Shown here in pieces: positions 34,600 to 44,779 of a stretch of DNA of 64,000 bases (position 1 is the first letter of the stretch; each line of letters opens with the position of its first letter). The DNA comes from CAIWHR01 sp963846855. Lineage in GTDB: Bacteria; Pseudomonadota; Gammaproteobacteria; Burkholderiales; Casimicrobiaceae. Below the pieces are notes generated by a model. It did not search any database and was not told where the DNA came from. It worked only from the letters and a program-made list of their open reading frames with translations. Location of the stretch: NCBI GenBank assembly GCA_963846855.1, contig CAWJXK010000008.1, positions 310,001 through 374,000 on the forward strand, given 5' to 3'. A program made the translations under genes and the position numbers.

Positions 34600-36366
34600 A
34601 TGCGCCCGACCGAAATGAACCGCCGGTTCATCCGACCCTGCGTCATGGCGGCATTCGCAGCGGTCGCGACGCTCGCCGCCTCCGGCGCGCACGCGCTCGA
34701 TCCCGCGCCCGAGCGCGCGACCGGGCGAAACGAGAAGGCCGCGGTGACGAGCCGGCGCTTCATGGTGGCCGCGGCGAATCCGCTCGCGGTCGACGCCGGC
34801 TATCGCATGCTCGCCGCCGGCGGCAGCGCGGTCGACGCGGCGATTGCGGTGCAGCTCGTGCTCGCGCTGGTCGAGCCGCAGTCGTCGGGCATCGGCGGCG
34901 GCGCGTTCATGCTGGTTCACGATGCGCGCCACAACCGGTTGCTTGCCTACGACGGGCGCGAGACCGCGCCGGCGGCGGCAAGGCCGGAGCGATTCCTCGA
35001 CGCCAACGGCCAGCCGATGGAATTCCGCGACGCGGTCGTCGGCGGGCGATCGGTCGGTGTCCCTGGTGTTGTCGCGCTGCTCGAGGCTGCGCACAAACGC
35101 CACGGCAAGCTGCCGTGGGCGCGCCTGTTCGAGCCTGCGATCGCGCTCTCGAAAGCGGGTTTCGCGGTGTCCCCGCGGCTGCATGGGCTGCTGGTCGCCG
35201 AAGGAACGATGCGGCAGCCGCGTGCGCGCGATTATTTCTTCGATGCGGACGGTCGGCCGCTCGCGGTCGGCGCGGTCCGTGCGAATCCGGCGCTCGCCGC
35301 GACGCTGGAGCGCATCGCATCCGGCGGCGCGCGTGCGTTCTACGAGGGCGAGATCGCGCGCGACATCGTCGCCACGGTCGACGCGGCGCCGACCCATCCT
35401 GGCGACATGACGCCGGCGGATCTCGCTGCTTATCGCGTGAAGCTGCGCGAGCCTGTGTGCGGGCCCTACCGCGCCTATCGTGTCTGCGGCATGCCGCCGC
35501 CCTCGTCCGGCGGCATCGCGGTGCTGCAGATGCTGGGCATCCTCGCGTCGTTCGACGTCGGCGCAATGGGTCCGGATACGTTCTGGAGCGTGCATTTCAT
35601 GAGCGAGGCGGGGCGACTCGCCTACGCCGATCGAGACCAGTATGTCGCGGACCCGGATTTCGTCGCGGTGCCGGCAGGTCTTGTCGACCCTGCGTATCTG
35701 CATGAGCGCGCCCGTCTCATCAGCACGACGCGAAGCCTCGGACACGCATCTGCCGGGATTCCGGCGCCGCAGCGCGGCAAGGTCTCGGGCACGCACGCCG
35801 CGATCGAGCTGCCGGCGACCTCGCACATCTCGATCGTCGACGGCGACGGAAACGCGGTCTCGATGACGACGTCGATCGAATCGGCTTTCGGCAGCGGGCT
35901 CATGACCGAAGGCGGCTTTCTGCTCAACAACGAGCTCACCGACTTCTCGTTCGTGCCGAGCGACGGCGGGCTGCCCGTAGCGAACCGCATCGAGGCGGGC
36001 AAGCGCCCGCGCTCGACGATGGCGCCCACCATCGTCTACGACCGGAGTGGGCGCGTGTACATGGTCGTCGGCGCGCCCGGAGGCAGCGCGATCGTCAACT
36101 ATGTCGTGAAGACGCTGCTCGGCGTCATCGACTGGAAGCTCGATCCACAGGCAGCGATCGCGCTGCCGAACGCGGGCAGTCGCAACGGCCCGACCGAGCT
36201 CGAGGCGGGCACTGCAGTCGCGGCGCTTCAGCCGAAGCTCGACGCAATGGGACATCGCACCTCGGTGCAGGCCGAGGTGAGCGGCGTGCAGGCCATCGTG
36301 CGAACTCGGGACGGCTGGATCGGCGGTGCCGATCCCCGGCGCGAGGGTGTCGTGCGCGGCGACTGA
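34600..36366 (+). CDS. ggt: Gamma-glutamyltransferase
   Basis: Periplasmic enzyme cleaving glutathione and gamma-glutamyl compounds. 588 residues with a signal peptide (IRPCVMAAFAAVATLAASGAHA). GGSAVDAAIAVQLVLALVEP and GIGGGAFMLVH are family motifs. The self-processing nucleophile is the threonine in ELPATSHISIVD (T-S-H-x-S), separating large and small subunits. GAPGGSAIVNYV near the end forms the oxyanion region. ATG 34600 or in-frame ATG 34615 could start it. TAGAAT at 34583 looks like a -10 box. Confidence 0.95.
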   Translation: MRPTEMNRRFIRPCVMAAFAAVATLAASGAHALDPAPERATGRNEKAAVTSRRFMVAAANPLAVDAGYRMLAAGGSAVDAAIAVQLVLALVEPQSSGIGGGAFMLVHDARHNRLLAYDGRETAPAAARPERFLDANGQPMEFRDAVVGGRSVGVPGVVALLEAAHKRHGKLPWARLFEPAIALSKAGFAVSPRLHGLLVAEGTMRQPRARDYFFDADGRPLAVGAVRANPALAATLERIASGGARAFYEGEIARDIVATVDAAPTHPGDMTPADLAAYRVKLREPVCGPYRAYRVCGMPPPSSGGIAVLQMLGILASFDVGAMGPDTFWSVHFMSEAGRLAYADRDQYVADPDFVAVPAGLVDPAYLHERARLISTTRSLGHASAGIPAPQRGKVSGTHAAIELPATSHISIVDGDGNAVSMTTSIESAFGSGLMTEGGFLLNNELTDFSFVPSDGGLPVANRIEAGKRPRSTMAPTIVYDRSGRVYMVVGAPGGSAIVNYVVKTLLGVIDWKLDPQAAIALPNAGSRNGPTELEAGTAVAALQPKLDAMGHRTSVQAEVSGVQAIVRTRDGWIGGADPRREGVVRGD

Positions 36367-36378
36367 GGCGAGCGCCGG

Positions 36379-37512
36379 ATGGCCGAATCATCGCGAGCGG
36401 ATTGCGTCGTCGTCGGCGCAAGCTTCGCGGGCCTCGCGTGTGCGACGGCGCTCGCGACAGCCGGACTCGCGGTCACCGTCGTCGAAAAGAAGGCCGATCC
36501 GGGCGAAAAGCTGCACACCACCGGCGTCATCGTCAAGGACGCGATCGACCAGATTCCGCTGCTGGACGGGATTCCCGAGGCGCTCACCCGCCGCATCCAC
36601 GGCGTCCGCCTTTACGCGCCCAACGGGCGCCACGTCGACCTCGCGGCACCGGGGTACTATTTTCTCGCGACCGACACGCCGGAAGTGATGCGCTGGCTCG
36701 CGAAGCGCGCGGAGGCAGCAGGCGCGCGCATCGAATTTCGGTGCTCGTTCGACACCGCTGAGCCCGGCGCCGATGGCTTCGATCTCGGACCGCTCGGCAA
36801 GACGCGATACCTCGTGGGCGCCGACGGGCCGCGCTCCATGGTGGCGCGCCGGCTCGGGCTGGGACAGAACCGGCGCTTCCTGTTCGGCATCGAACACGAA
36901 TATGCGGGCGTCGAGCTCGCGGAGCCCGACAAGCTGCACTGCTTCGTCGACCGCCGCATCGCCCCCGGCTACATCGGCTGGGCGATGAGCGGGGTCGGCA
37001 TCCTGCAGGTGGGCCTCGCGCGGAGCGCCACGGCGGCGCAGATGACGGCGAGCGATGCGATGGCGGCGTTCGTCGAAAAACTCGCGCCGATAATCGATCT
37101 GCGTGGCGTGCGGCCGATCGCGGTGCGTGCCGGGACGATCCCCTGCGGCGGGATCGTCCGGCCCGTCGCCGCGCCACGCGCGCTGCTGGTGGGCGATGCG
37201 GCCGGGATGGTGTCGCCGCTGACCGCGGGCGGGATCCACACGGCGCTCAAGCACGGCCATGCTGCAGGACGGGCCATCGCGGAGCATCTCTCGGGACGGC
37301 GCGCCGATCCGGCGACGTGGTTCGTCGCCTCCTATCCGCAATTCCGGGCGAAACGCATGCTGCGCTGGCTGTTCGATCGTTTCCAGAGCGATGCGGTGTT
37401 CAACCTGTGCCTCGGCACGAAGCTGATGCGAACAGCCGCGGGGATCGTCTATTTCCACCACAAAGGCGTGTTCGACGGGGTCCGCGAGCGGCCGAGCTCG
37501 GACGCCGGCTAG
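36379..37512 (+). CDS. FAD-dependent oxidoreductase, geranylgeranyl-reductase-like
   Basis: 377 residues. Rossmann FAD motif CVVVGASFAGLACATALA at the N-terminus, EKKADPGEKLHTTGVI, and YLVGADGPRSMVARRLG. ALLVGDAAGMVSPLTAGGIHTAL is the second FAD motif typical of geranylgeranyl reductases and related halogenase-like flavoproteins. The substrate is unknown; an isoprenoid or quinone-like lipid is possible. Gap of 12 bases to ggt suggests co-transcription. Confidence 0.85.
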   Translation: MAESSRADCVVVGASFAGLACATALATAGLAVTVVEKKADPGEKLHTTGVIVKDAIDQIPLLDGIPEALTRRIHGVRLYAPNGRHVDLAAPGYYFLATDTPEVMRWLAKRAEAAGARIEFRCSFDTAEPGADGFDLGPLGKTRYLVGADGPRSMVARRLGLGQNRRFLFGIEHEYAGVELAEPDKLHCFVDRRIAPGYIGWAMSGVGILQVGLARSATAAQMTASDAMAAFVEKLAPIIDLRGVRPIAVRAGTIPCGGIVRPVAAPRALLVGDAAGMVSPLTAGGIHTALKHGHAAGRAIAEHLSGRRADPATWFVASYPQFRAKRMLRWLFDRFQSDAVFNLCLGTKLMRTAAGIVYFHHKGVFDGVRERPSSDAG

Positions 37513-37624
37513 AATTCGTCGGTCACAGGCAGGGTTGAACTGTTAAGCGATGCCCCGCATATTCAACACGAGTTCTCTGCGGATTGTCCTGGCGAACCGG
37601 TGACGCCTTGCCATCCGCCCTTAG

Positions 37625-38956
37625 ATGAAAGCAGACGCCATCCCTCATCGAGTCGTCATCGTAGGCGGCGGCGCCGGCGGGCTGCCGCTGGCCGCCGCGC
37701 TCGGCGATCGCTACGGCGGCGGACGGCGCGTCGAGATCACGCTGGTCGACCAGGGCGCGACCCACTTGTGGAAGCCGCTGCTGCACGAGGTCGCCGCGGG
37801 ACGCATGGACGCCGATCTGCATGAAGTCGACTATCCCGCGCTCGCGCACTGGCATCGCTTCCGGTTTCGCCAGGGCGCGCTCACCGGGCTCGATCGCGCG
37901 CATCGCGAAGTCCTGCTGGCGGCGGTTCGCGACGACGACGGCATGGAGATTCTCCCGGCGCGCCGCGTGCCGTACGACACGCTGATCATCTGCGTGGGCA
38001 GCGTCACCAACGACTACGGCATCCCGGGTGTTGCCGCCACCGCGATCGCGCTCGACACGCCGGGCGAGGCCGAGCGCTTTCACCGCCGTCTGCTGGCGGC
38101 GTGCGTTCGCGCCGACGCGCGCGAAAGTCGCGGCGAGCCCGCGCAGGTGAACATCGTGATCATCGGCGCCGGCGCCACCGGCGTCGAGCTCGCCGCCGAG
38201 ATCCGGCAGACGACGCGCAGCCACGCGGTCTACGGGCTCGACCACCTCGATCCGGTGCGCGACATCCGGCTCACTCTCGTCGAGGCGGCGCCGCGCATCC
38301 TGCCGCAGCTTCCCGAGCGCATTGCCGTGGCCGCGACGGGGCTGCTGAAGAAGCTCGACATCGAGGTGCGCACTGGCGAAAAGGTCGTTGCCGTGACCGG
38401 TGTTGGCGTCGAAGTCCAGGACGGCACCGTGCTGCGCGCCGATCTCGTCGTATGGGCGGCCGGCATCGAGGCGCCCGCCGTGCTGGCGACACTCGACGGG
38501 CTCGAGGTGAATCGCGCCAACCAGCTCGTCGTCGCCGCGACGCTGCAGTCGACGCGCGATCCCGCCGTCTTCGCATTCGGCGACTGCGCCGCCTGCCCGT
38601 GGGTCGATGGACACAAGCCCGGCGCGATCATTCCGCCGCGGGCGCAGGCGGCGCACCAGCAGGCGAGCCTGCTCGTCAAGTCGGTGAAGGCGCGGCTCGC
38701 CGGAAATCCGCTGCCGATCTTCCATTTCCGCGACTACGGATCGCTGGTCTCGCTGGGCGAGCTCTCCGCCGTCGGCAACCTGATGGGGCGCCTGATCGGC
38801 GGGAGCCTGTTGATCCAGGGACTGATCGCGCGCTGGATGTACGCGTCGCTCTACAAGCTGCACCAGGTGGCGATCTACGGTTACCTGCGCGTCGCGCTCG
38901 ACACGCTGGGACGCTTCCTGCGCCGGCGGCTCGAGCCGCGCGTCAAGCTGCACTGA
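37625..38956 (+). CDS. ndh: Type II NADH dehydrogenase (NDH-2)
   Basis: Single-subunit, non-pumping NADH:quinone oxidoreductase at the inner membrane. 443 residues. First dinucleotide motif HRVVIVGGGAGGLPLAAALG, second VNIVIIGAGATGVELAAEIR, and FAFGDCAACPW contacting FAD. WKPLLHEVAAGRMD is typical of NDH-2. The C-terminus (LIARWMYASLYKLHQVAIYG) is amphipathic, for membrane association. It faces the S9 peptidase gene with a hairpin in between. Confidence 0.94.
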   Translation: MKADAIPHRVVIVGGGAGGLPLAAALGDRYGGGRRVEITLVDQGATHLWKPLLHEVAAGRMDADLHEVDYPALAHWHRFRFRQGALTGLDRAHREVLLAAVRDDDGMEILPARRVPYDTLIICVGSVTNDYGIPGVAATAIALDTPGEAERFHRRLLAACVRADARESRGEPAQVNIVIIGAGATGVELAAEIRQTTRSHAVYGLDHLDPVRDIRLTLVEAAPRILPQLPERIAVAATGLLKKLDIEVRTGEKVVAVTGVGVEVQDGTVLRADLVVWAAGIEAPAVLATLDGLEVNRANQLVVAATLQSTRDPAVFAFGDCAACPWVDGHKPGAIIPPRAQAAHQQASLLVKSVKARLAGNPLPIFHFRDYGSLVSLGELSAVGNLMGRLIGGSLLIQGLIARWMYASLYKLHQVAIYGYLRVALDTLGRFLRRRLEPRVKLH

Positions 38957-38971
38957 TCTCGGGCGTGATCC

Positions 38972-39002
38972 GGAGGCGCGCATCGCCGCGGCGCGCGCCT
39001 CC
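38972..39002. terminator. Hairpin between convergent ndh and S9 peptidase genes
   Basis: GGAGGCGCGC (38972-38981) pairs perfectly with GCGCGCCTCC (38993-39002). No T-run, so a bidirectional, possibly Rho-assisted stop is inferred from position. Confidence 0.45.
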
Positions 39003-39025
39003 CGATCATTGACGCTCGCGCAGCG

Positions 39026-41203
39026 TCAGGGCTGGAAATCCTTCACGCCGAATTGCCAGAGCAGGAACGAGATCTCGTCGGCGCGCTCCTCGTACGCCTG
39101 CTTGGTCGTCGAGCCGATGCCGTGGCCCGCGTCGTAGTCGATGCGCAGCAGCACGGGCTTGTTGCTCGACGTCGCCGCCTGCAATCGCGCCGCCATCTTC
39201 CCCGCCTCCCACGCGTCGACACGCGGGTCGTTGATGCCGGTCGTGAGGAGCACCGCAGGGTACGCGGTGCCGTCCTTGATCCAGTGATACGGGCTCATCG
39301 CGTAGAGCGCCTTGAAGCCCGCCTCGGTCTTCACCGTCCCGAATTCCGGGATGTTGGTGATGCCGTTGGCCGAGAATTCGGCGCGCAGGAAATCCGATGC
39401 GGGAACGGCGTCGATCGCGGCGCCGAAGAGGCCGGGGCGCTCGGTGATCGCGCGACCGACGAAGATGCCGCCGGCGCTGCCGCCCATGATCGACATCTTC
39501 GGCGTCGACGTGTACTTGTGCTCGACCAGCCATTCGGCGCAGGCGATGGCGTCCTTCCACGTGTTCGGCTTCGTGGCCTGGTAGCCGGCCTTGTACCAGT
39601 CCTGCCCGTACTCGCCGCCGCCGCGCACGTGCGCATAGGCGATGACGCCGCCGCGCTGGAACCACGGCAGCCACGTCGGACGAAAATAAGGGGTCGTCGA
39701 GATTCCATACGCGCCGTAGCCGTAGAGGATCGTCGGATTGGTCCCGTCGAGCTTCAGTCCCTTCATGTGGACGATCGACAGCGGGACCAGCGTGCCGTCG
39801 TGCGACGCGACCTTGACTTCCGTCGCGACGAGATCGGCCGGGTTGTCGTACGGCCCCTGCGGCTGCAGATGGGTGTCCGTCACCTTGCCGGTCTGCGGAT
39901 CGTAGGAGTAGAAGCCGCCGAAGCGGGTCCACGCGCTGGCGCCATAGATCACGCCGGGTACGCGGACGTCGGTCGCGATCGACGGGATGTCGGCGTCGAA
40001 CGGCAGCTTGACGGCGACCGGCTTCGCGCCGCCCGAATACGCCACACGGACGAGATCGCTGGTCGACCCGTTCATCCTGCGCACGTAGAGCGCGTCCTTG
40101 GCTGCCGAGAGCCCGGTGATCACCGACTCGCTTGCCGGAACGACGACTTCCGCCTTGGCGAGATCGGGCGAATTGAGGTCGACCCTCAGCACCTTGAAGC
40201 GCGACGCGCCCTTGTGCGTCAGCACGAACAGGCTGTCGCCGATCTGCGTCAGGTCGGTCACGTCGTCGCTCGCGTCGACGACCTTCTTCCAGTCAGGCTT
40301 CCCGGCGCCGAGCGAGGCGAGCGTCGCCGTGTAGACCCTGATCTCGCGCTGGACGCCGTTGATGACAACGCCGATCGCGTGGCGGGATCCGGGCGTCGTG
40401 CCGGCGAGCGGGAATTCGACGGGCTGCATTGTGAGGCCCGGCGTCACGCCCGCGCCGAGAATCGCGACATCCTTCTCGGGATCGGTGCCGAGCGTGTGCA
40501 GATACACGCGGCTGTTGACGTACTTGGCGTCCGGCGGCGAATCCGATGCGAGCTTCTGCAGCCGGTTGTAGAGCAGCCGGTTGTCGCCGGTCCAGCCGGG
40601 AGGCCCGTAGTTCGTCCGGTCGATGAGATCGCCCGTTTCCTTGCCGGTCGCGAGCTCCTTCACGTGCAGCACCGACTGCTCCGAGCCGCCCTCGGACAGC
40701 CCGTACGCGAGGTACTTGTTGTCGAGGGACGGGGAGAACCAGTCGATCGCGAAATGCTTGTCCGACTTGCCCTGCAGCGCCTCCGGGTCGACCATCAGCC
40801 GCTCGGTCCCGCCGACCCCCTTGCGCACGTAAAGCTTCGGGATGGTCTCGTTCGCGAGGCGCTTGTAGTAATAGAAGTGATCGCCGTTGACCTGGATGCC
40901 GTAGACGCGCGCGGTCGCCGAATCACCGTATTTCTGGACCTCCGACAGGACCGTCGCGCGCTGCGGAATCCTGCCGAGCACGCCGTTCGTGAAGTCGGCC
41001 TGCGCCTTCATCCATTTGACGACGTCCGGGTTCTTCATGTCCTCCATGTAGCGATACGGGTCGTGCACCTCGACGCCGAAATGCGTGTCGACGACGTCCT
41101 TGACGGGCGCCGCGGGCGGCTTCGTCTGGGCCAGCGCGAACGTGGCCGTCAGCGCGAGAATCGCGGCGGCGGCCGGGAGCAGGGTGGGTCGAAAGGGCTG
41201 CAT
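39026..41203 (-). CDS. Prolyl oligopeptidase family serine peptidase (S9A)
   Basis: 725 residues with a signal peptide (LLPAAAAILALTATFALAQ), so probably periplasmic. DPYRYMEDMKNPDVVKWMKAQ (in part) begins the family, then a seven-bladed propeller. The catalytic domain has YGYGAYG, the nucleophile GGSAGGIF and the final histidine in DYDAGHGIGS. It cleaves prolyl bonds in short peptides. GGAGG stands upstream of ATG 41203. Confidence 0.95.
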   Translation of the reverse strand: MQPFRPTLLPAAAAILALTATFALAQTKPPAAPVKDVVDTHFGVEVHDPYRYMEDMKNPDVVKWMKAQADFTNGVLGRIPQRATVLSEVQKYGDSATARVYGIQVNGDHFYYYKRLANETIPKLYVRKGVGGTERLMVDPEALQGKSDKHFAIDWFSPSLDNKYLAYGLSEGGSEQSVLHVKELATGKETGDLIDRTNYGPPGWTGDNRLLYNRLQKLASDSPPDAKYVNSRVYLHTLGTDPEKDVAILGAGVTPGLTMQPVEFPLAGTTPGSRHAIGVVINGVQREIRVYTATLASLGAGKPDWKKVVDASDDVTDLTQIGDSLFVLTHKGASRFKVLRVDLNSPDLAKAEVVVPASESVITGLSAAKDALYVRRMNGSTSDLVRVAYSGGAKPVAVKLPFDADIPSIATDVRVPGVIYGASAWTRFGGFYSYDPQTGKVTDTHLQPQGPYDNPADLVATEVKVASHDGTLVPLSIVHMKGLKLDGTNPTILYGYGAYGISTTPYFRPTWLPWFQRGGVIAYAHVRGGGEYGQDWYKAGYQATKPNTWKDAIACAEWLVEHKYTSTPKMSIMGGSAGGIFVGRAITERPGLFGAAIDAVPASDFLRAEFSANGITNIPEFGTVKTEAGFKALYAMSPYHWIKDGTAYPAVLLTTGINDPRVDAWEAGKMAARLQAATSSNKPVLLRIDYDAGHGIGSTTKQAYEERADEISFLLWQFGVKDFQP

Positions 41204-41317
41204 TTTTTGGGGCCTCCGGGGACAGGTTCGAGCGCGCGATTATGCCACCCGGCCGCTGGGCGCCGAACGCCCCCGCGATATACTGCGGCGCGCGCCGACA
41301 GGGTGCGCCCGAACCCG

Positions 41318-41923
41318 ATGAACGCCGCCGAGCTCTTTTCCGCCGCGATCCTCCTGCTGCTCGTCGTCGACCCGTTCGGCAACGTACCGCTGGTGGTTTC
41401 GGCGATGACAGCCGTGGCGCCGGCGCGGCGCAAGGTCGTCATCCTGCGCGAATGCCTGTTCGCCTACGTCATCCTGCTGGGGTTCATGGTGGGCGGCCGC
41501 AAGTTCCTCGAGTGGCTGCACCTGTCCGACGAGTCGCTGTCGATCGCGGGCGGGATCATCCTGTTCCTGATCGCGCTTCGGATGGTCTTCCCGCGCGCCG
41601 AAGGCGTGTTCGGCGACCCGCAGACCGGCGAGCCGATGCTCGTTCCGCTCGCCGTGCCGATGATCGCCGGGCCATCCGCTCTGGCCACGGTGATGCTGCT
41701 CGCCTCGCGCGAGCCTTCGAAGCTCGGCGTGTGGATGCTCGCGCTGACGGTCGCGATGGGGGCGACGACGCTCGTCCTGCTCGGCGCGCACGGCATCCAG
41801 CGCATTCTCGGCGAGCGCGCGGTGATCGCGATGGAGCGCCTGATGGGGCTCGTGCTGACGGCGCTCGCGGTCGAGATGCTGCTGGGCGGCGTGCGGAGCT
41901 TCGTCGCGCAGCTCGCGCCCTAG
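41318..41923 (+). CDS. MarC-family integral membrane protein
   Basis: 201 residues with six hydrophobic helices. LLLVVDPFGNVPLVVSAM, RRKVVILRECLFAYVIL and LAVPMIAGPSALATVML are the MarC signatures. The family was named after the mar locus but its role is unknown and it is not involved in multidrug resistance. It starts 114 bases from the divergent peptidase gene. Confidence 0.92.
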   Translation: MNAAELFSAAILLLLVVDPFGNVPLVVSAMTAVAPARRKVVILRECLFAYVILLGFMVGGRKFLEWLHLSDESLSIAGGIILFLIALRMVFPRAEGVFGDPQTGEPMLVPLAVPMIAGPSALATVMLLASREPSKLGVWMLALTVAMGATTLVLLGAHGIQRILGERAVIAMERLMGLVLTALAVEMLLGGVRSFVAQLAP

Positions 41924-41930
41924 CGGGAGA

Positions 41931-42867
41931 TCAGCCCGCCTCCGCGGCGACCGGCACGACGAGTCCGTTTTCGCGCCGCACCGCGCCCGCCCTTTCGAGC
42001 TCGCCGACGAGCATATCCGCCAACGCGGACGGGGCTACGCGGAAGAATTGCGCGTTGAAGTCGCGGTAGAGGCCGATCCGATCAAGATAGAGGGGAAGCT
42101 CCGCGAGCGGCATGCTCTGCTTGTCGAGCAGCACGAACGCGAAGTTCACCTTGAGCGCGTGCCGCGCGACGCGCAGGCTGTCGGCCTCGAACGCCTCGAG
42201 ACGCCCTCGCGCCCGATCGATCGCCGCGGCGACGTCGGTGAACGGCTCGCCGTGCCCCGGGATGACGACGCGGACGTCGAGGTTGGCCAGCATATCGAGG
42301 GTGGCCCGCGTCGCAGGAAGCGCGGCGGGATCGACCTCGCGCGGCATCACGAAGCCGAAGCCGTTCTCCCACAGCGCGTCTCCGGAAATCAGGATCCGGT
42401 GCTCGGGGTTGTAGAAGACGAGCCCGCCCATCGCGTGGCCGGGCGCCGCGAGCGCGCGCCACTCGAGATCCCCCCAGATGCGCGACGATCCGGGGACGAT
42501 CGCCGCGTCGACGGTGAACCGGTCGGCGCTGCTGGTCGCAGTAATCGTAGAGAAGTGCCTTGCCGTCCCAGCGCTCGATGAGCGGCACTTCGTGCTGCGG
42601 CACGGCGATCGGGCACTTGTACATGTGCGCGATCACGGCGTTGCCGCCGATGTGATCCGCGTGGCAGTGGGTGTTGGCGATCCACGCGAGCGGCTCGTCG
42701 CCCAACCCGCGCGGCGAATTCAACAGCGCGAGCGTCAGCGGCGCATGGCGGACGTAGCCAGTGTCGATCAGGACGTTCCCGTCGCGACTCTTCAGCAGGA
42801 TGTTGTTCGCCGAGAGCCAATCGCGTACGAAGACGTGCAGCTGCGGGGGAAATTCGTTGTGGGGCAT
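41931..42867 (-). CDS. MBL-fold metallo-hydrolase, with a +1 frameshift
   Basis: From ATG 42867 (MPHNEFPPQLHVFVRDWL) the first frame holds the metal motif NTHCHADHIGGNAV. The homology stops after DYCDQQ. One base on, another frame continues ADRFTVDAAIVPGSS, ALAAPGHAMGGLVFY, LISGDALWENGFGF and VIPGHGEPFTDV. Skipping one base near 42530 yields about 311 residues (total 3n+1). It resembles the SoxH/quinoprotein-relay MBL proteins. The substrate is unknown. Confidence 0.85.
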
Positions 42868-43077
42868 CTCTGGACGGAGCGCGTGTCGGGCGCCCGATCG
42901 ACGCGCCGTTCGGATCATGCGCGTGCCGGGCGCAAGCGCATCCTAGCATCCGCCGCAGGCGCGATTTCCGCGGCTGCGCGGTGCAACGCGCCGACGATCG
43001 TGGGGTCGCCCGGCGCCGGGTTGAGTTACGCTAGCGATATAGTTACGCCGGCGCAGGGGTAGCGGCGCGGGGAAACC

Positions 43078-44742
43078 ATGACCGAGCCACGGGAAAAAAC
43101 GCCATACGCCTCGGGGAGCCAGCGTCTCCTTCGGGTCACATGGCCATTCCTGCTCATCGTCGTGCTCCTGGTCCTCCTCGCGAGCGAGAGCCTCAAGATC
43201 GTGTCGGCGAGCCGCGCCTATGTCGGCGGAGAGTCGCTGTGGTCGAAGGCGCAGAAGGAGGCCGTCTACAGCCTCTTCCGCTACGCGCAATCGCATGCCG
43301 AGGCGGACTATGCCACCTATCGCGCGGAGATCGCCGTGCCGATGGGCGACCATCGTGCCCGACTGGAGCTCGAGCGGCCGGACCCCGATCTCGCCGTCGC
43401 GCGCGAAGGTTTCCTCGCGGGCAAGAACGATCCCGCCGACGTCGACGGGATGATCATGCTGTTCCGGCGGTTCCGTGACGTGAGCTTCATGCACGGCGCG
43501 ATCGCGATCTGGGCGGAGGCCGATGCGCACATCGCCGAGCTCAACGACGCGGCCGCCGAACTGCATGCCCGCATCGGCGCCGGCGAAACACGGCTGGAGG
43601 AGCTCGGCCCGATCCTCGTTCACATCGATGACGTGAACCGACGCCTCACGCCGCTCGAGGAGGCCTTCTCCAGCACGCTGGGCGAGGCGTCGCGGCGCAC
43701 GCAGACCATCCTCGAGGTCGCGCTGGTGTTGACTGCGATGCTGCTGGTCATCCTCGGCGCCGCCATGTCACGCAGGATGCTCCGAGCGAGCGAAAACCTC
43801 GAGGCGCAGCTGTTCGCCGAGCGCGATCGCGCGCAAGTCACGCTTCGGTCGATCGCGGAAGGCGTGATCGCCACCGACCTCGATGGCCGCGTCGAGACGC
43901 TGAACACGGCAGCGCAATCGCTCACCGGCTGGCGGGGCGACGAAGCCATCGGCGAGCCCCTCGGCACCGTGTTTCGGATCGTCGAAGACACCGCCGGGCG
44001 GGGCGGCATCGACCCGATGGCGACGCTGCTGCGCGAGGAGGCGACGGTCGAGTGGAGCGGGAACACGGTCCTCTTGCGGCGCGACGGCTCTGCCGTCGAC
44101 GTGGACGCGTCCGCCGCCCCGATCCGCGATCGCGACGGCGCAATCATCGGCGCGGTGTTCGTGTTCCACGACGTCACCGACGACCGCCGCTTCACGGCGC
44201 AGCTGTCGCATCAGGCGCGTCACGACGCGCTCACCGGCCTTCCCAACCGCCGCGAGTTCGAGCATCGCATCGCCCGCGCGCTGTCCGATGCGGCGGCGCT
44301 CGACCGGCGACACGCGGTGCTCTTCCTCGACCTCGACCGGTTCAAGGAGGTCAACGACACGTCGGGCCACGCGGCGGGCGATGCGCTGCTGCGCGAAATC
44401 GGCGCGGTGCTGCTGCGAAAGCTTCGCGAAGGCGACACGCTCGCCCGACTGGGCGGAGACGAATTCGGCGTGCTGCTGGAGAACTGCCCGCCGGAGAGCG
44501 CGCTGCGCATCGCCGAAACGCTTCGGGCGGCAGTGGCGGATTTCCGCTTCGAGGCGCAGGACCGGCGCTTCGACCTCGGGGTCAGCATCGGTCTCGTCCC
44601 GATCACCGAGGCCGGATTCTCGGTGTCGGAGGTCATCGGCGCCGCCGATGCGTGCTGTTACCGGGCAAAGGGCGCGGGGCGCAATCGCGTGTGCGTCTAC
44701 CAGTCCGCGCGGGACGACGTCGAGCAGCGCCGCCACGGGTGA
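43078..44742 (+). CDS. Membrane diguanylate cyclase with PAS sensor
   Basis: 554 residues. Transmembrane helix about 22-42, a helical periplasmic sensor about 43-210, a second helix about 218-238, PAS domain about 255-370 and GGDEF domain about 385-545. The active site is RLGGDEFGVLL, intact. REGD five residues upstream is the RxxD inhibitory site, so product inhibition by c-di-GMP is expected. No EAL domain. It makes c-di-GMP in response to an unknown periplasmic or cytoplasmic signal. Confidence 0.93.
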   Translation: MTEPREKTPYASGSQRLLRVTWPFLLIVVLLVLLASESLKIVSASRAYVGGESLWSKAQKEAVYSLFRYAQSHAEADYATYRAEIAVPMGDHRARLELERPDPDLAVAREGFLAGKNDPADVDGMIMLFRRFRDVSFMHGAIAIWAEADAHIAELNDAAAELHARIGAGETRLEELGPILVHIDDVNRRLTPLEEAFSSTLGEASRRTQTILEVALVLTAMLLVILGAAMSRRMLRASENLEAQLFAERDRAQVTLRSIAEGVIATDLDGRVETLNTAAQSLTGWRGDEAIGEPLGTVFRIVEDTAGRGGIDPMATLLREEATVEWSGNTVLLRRDGSAVDVDASAAPIRDRDGAIIGAVFVFHDVTDDRRFTAQLSHQARHDALTGLPNRREFEHRIARALSDAAALDRRHAVLFLDLDRFKEVNDTSGHAAGDALLREIGAVLLRKLREGDTLARLGGDEFGVLLENCPPESALRIAETLRAAVADFRFEAQDRRFDLGVSIGLVPITEAGFSVSEVIGAADACCYRAKGAGRNRVCVYQSARDDVEQRRHG

Positions 44743-44779
44743 GGCGGCCTCGGGGCCGCGCCGTGGCGCGACGCCGGAT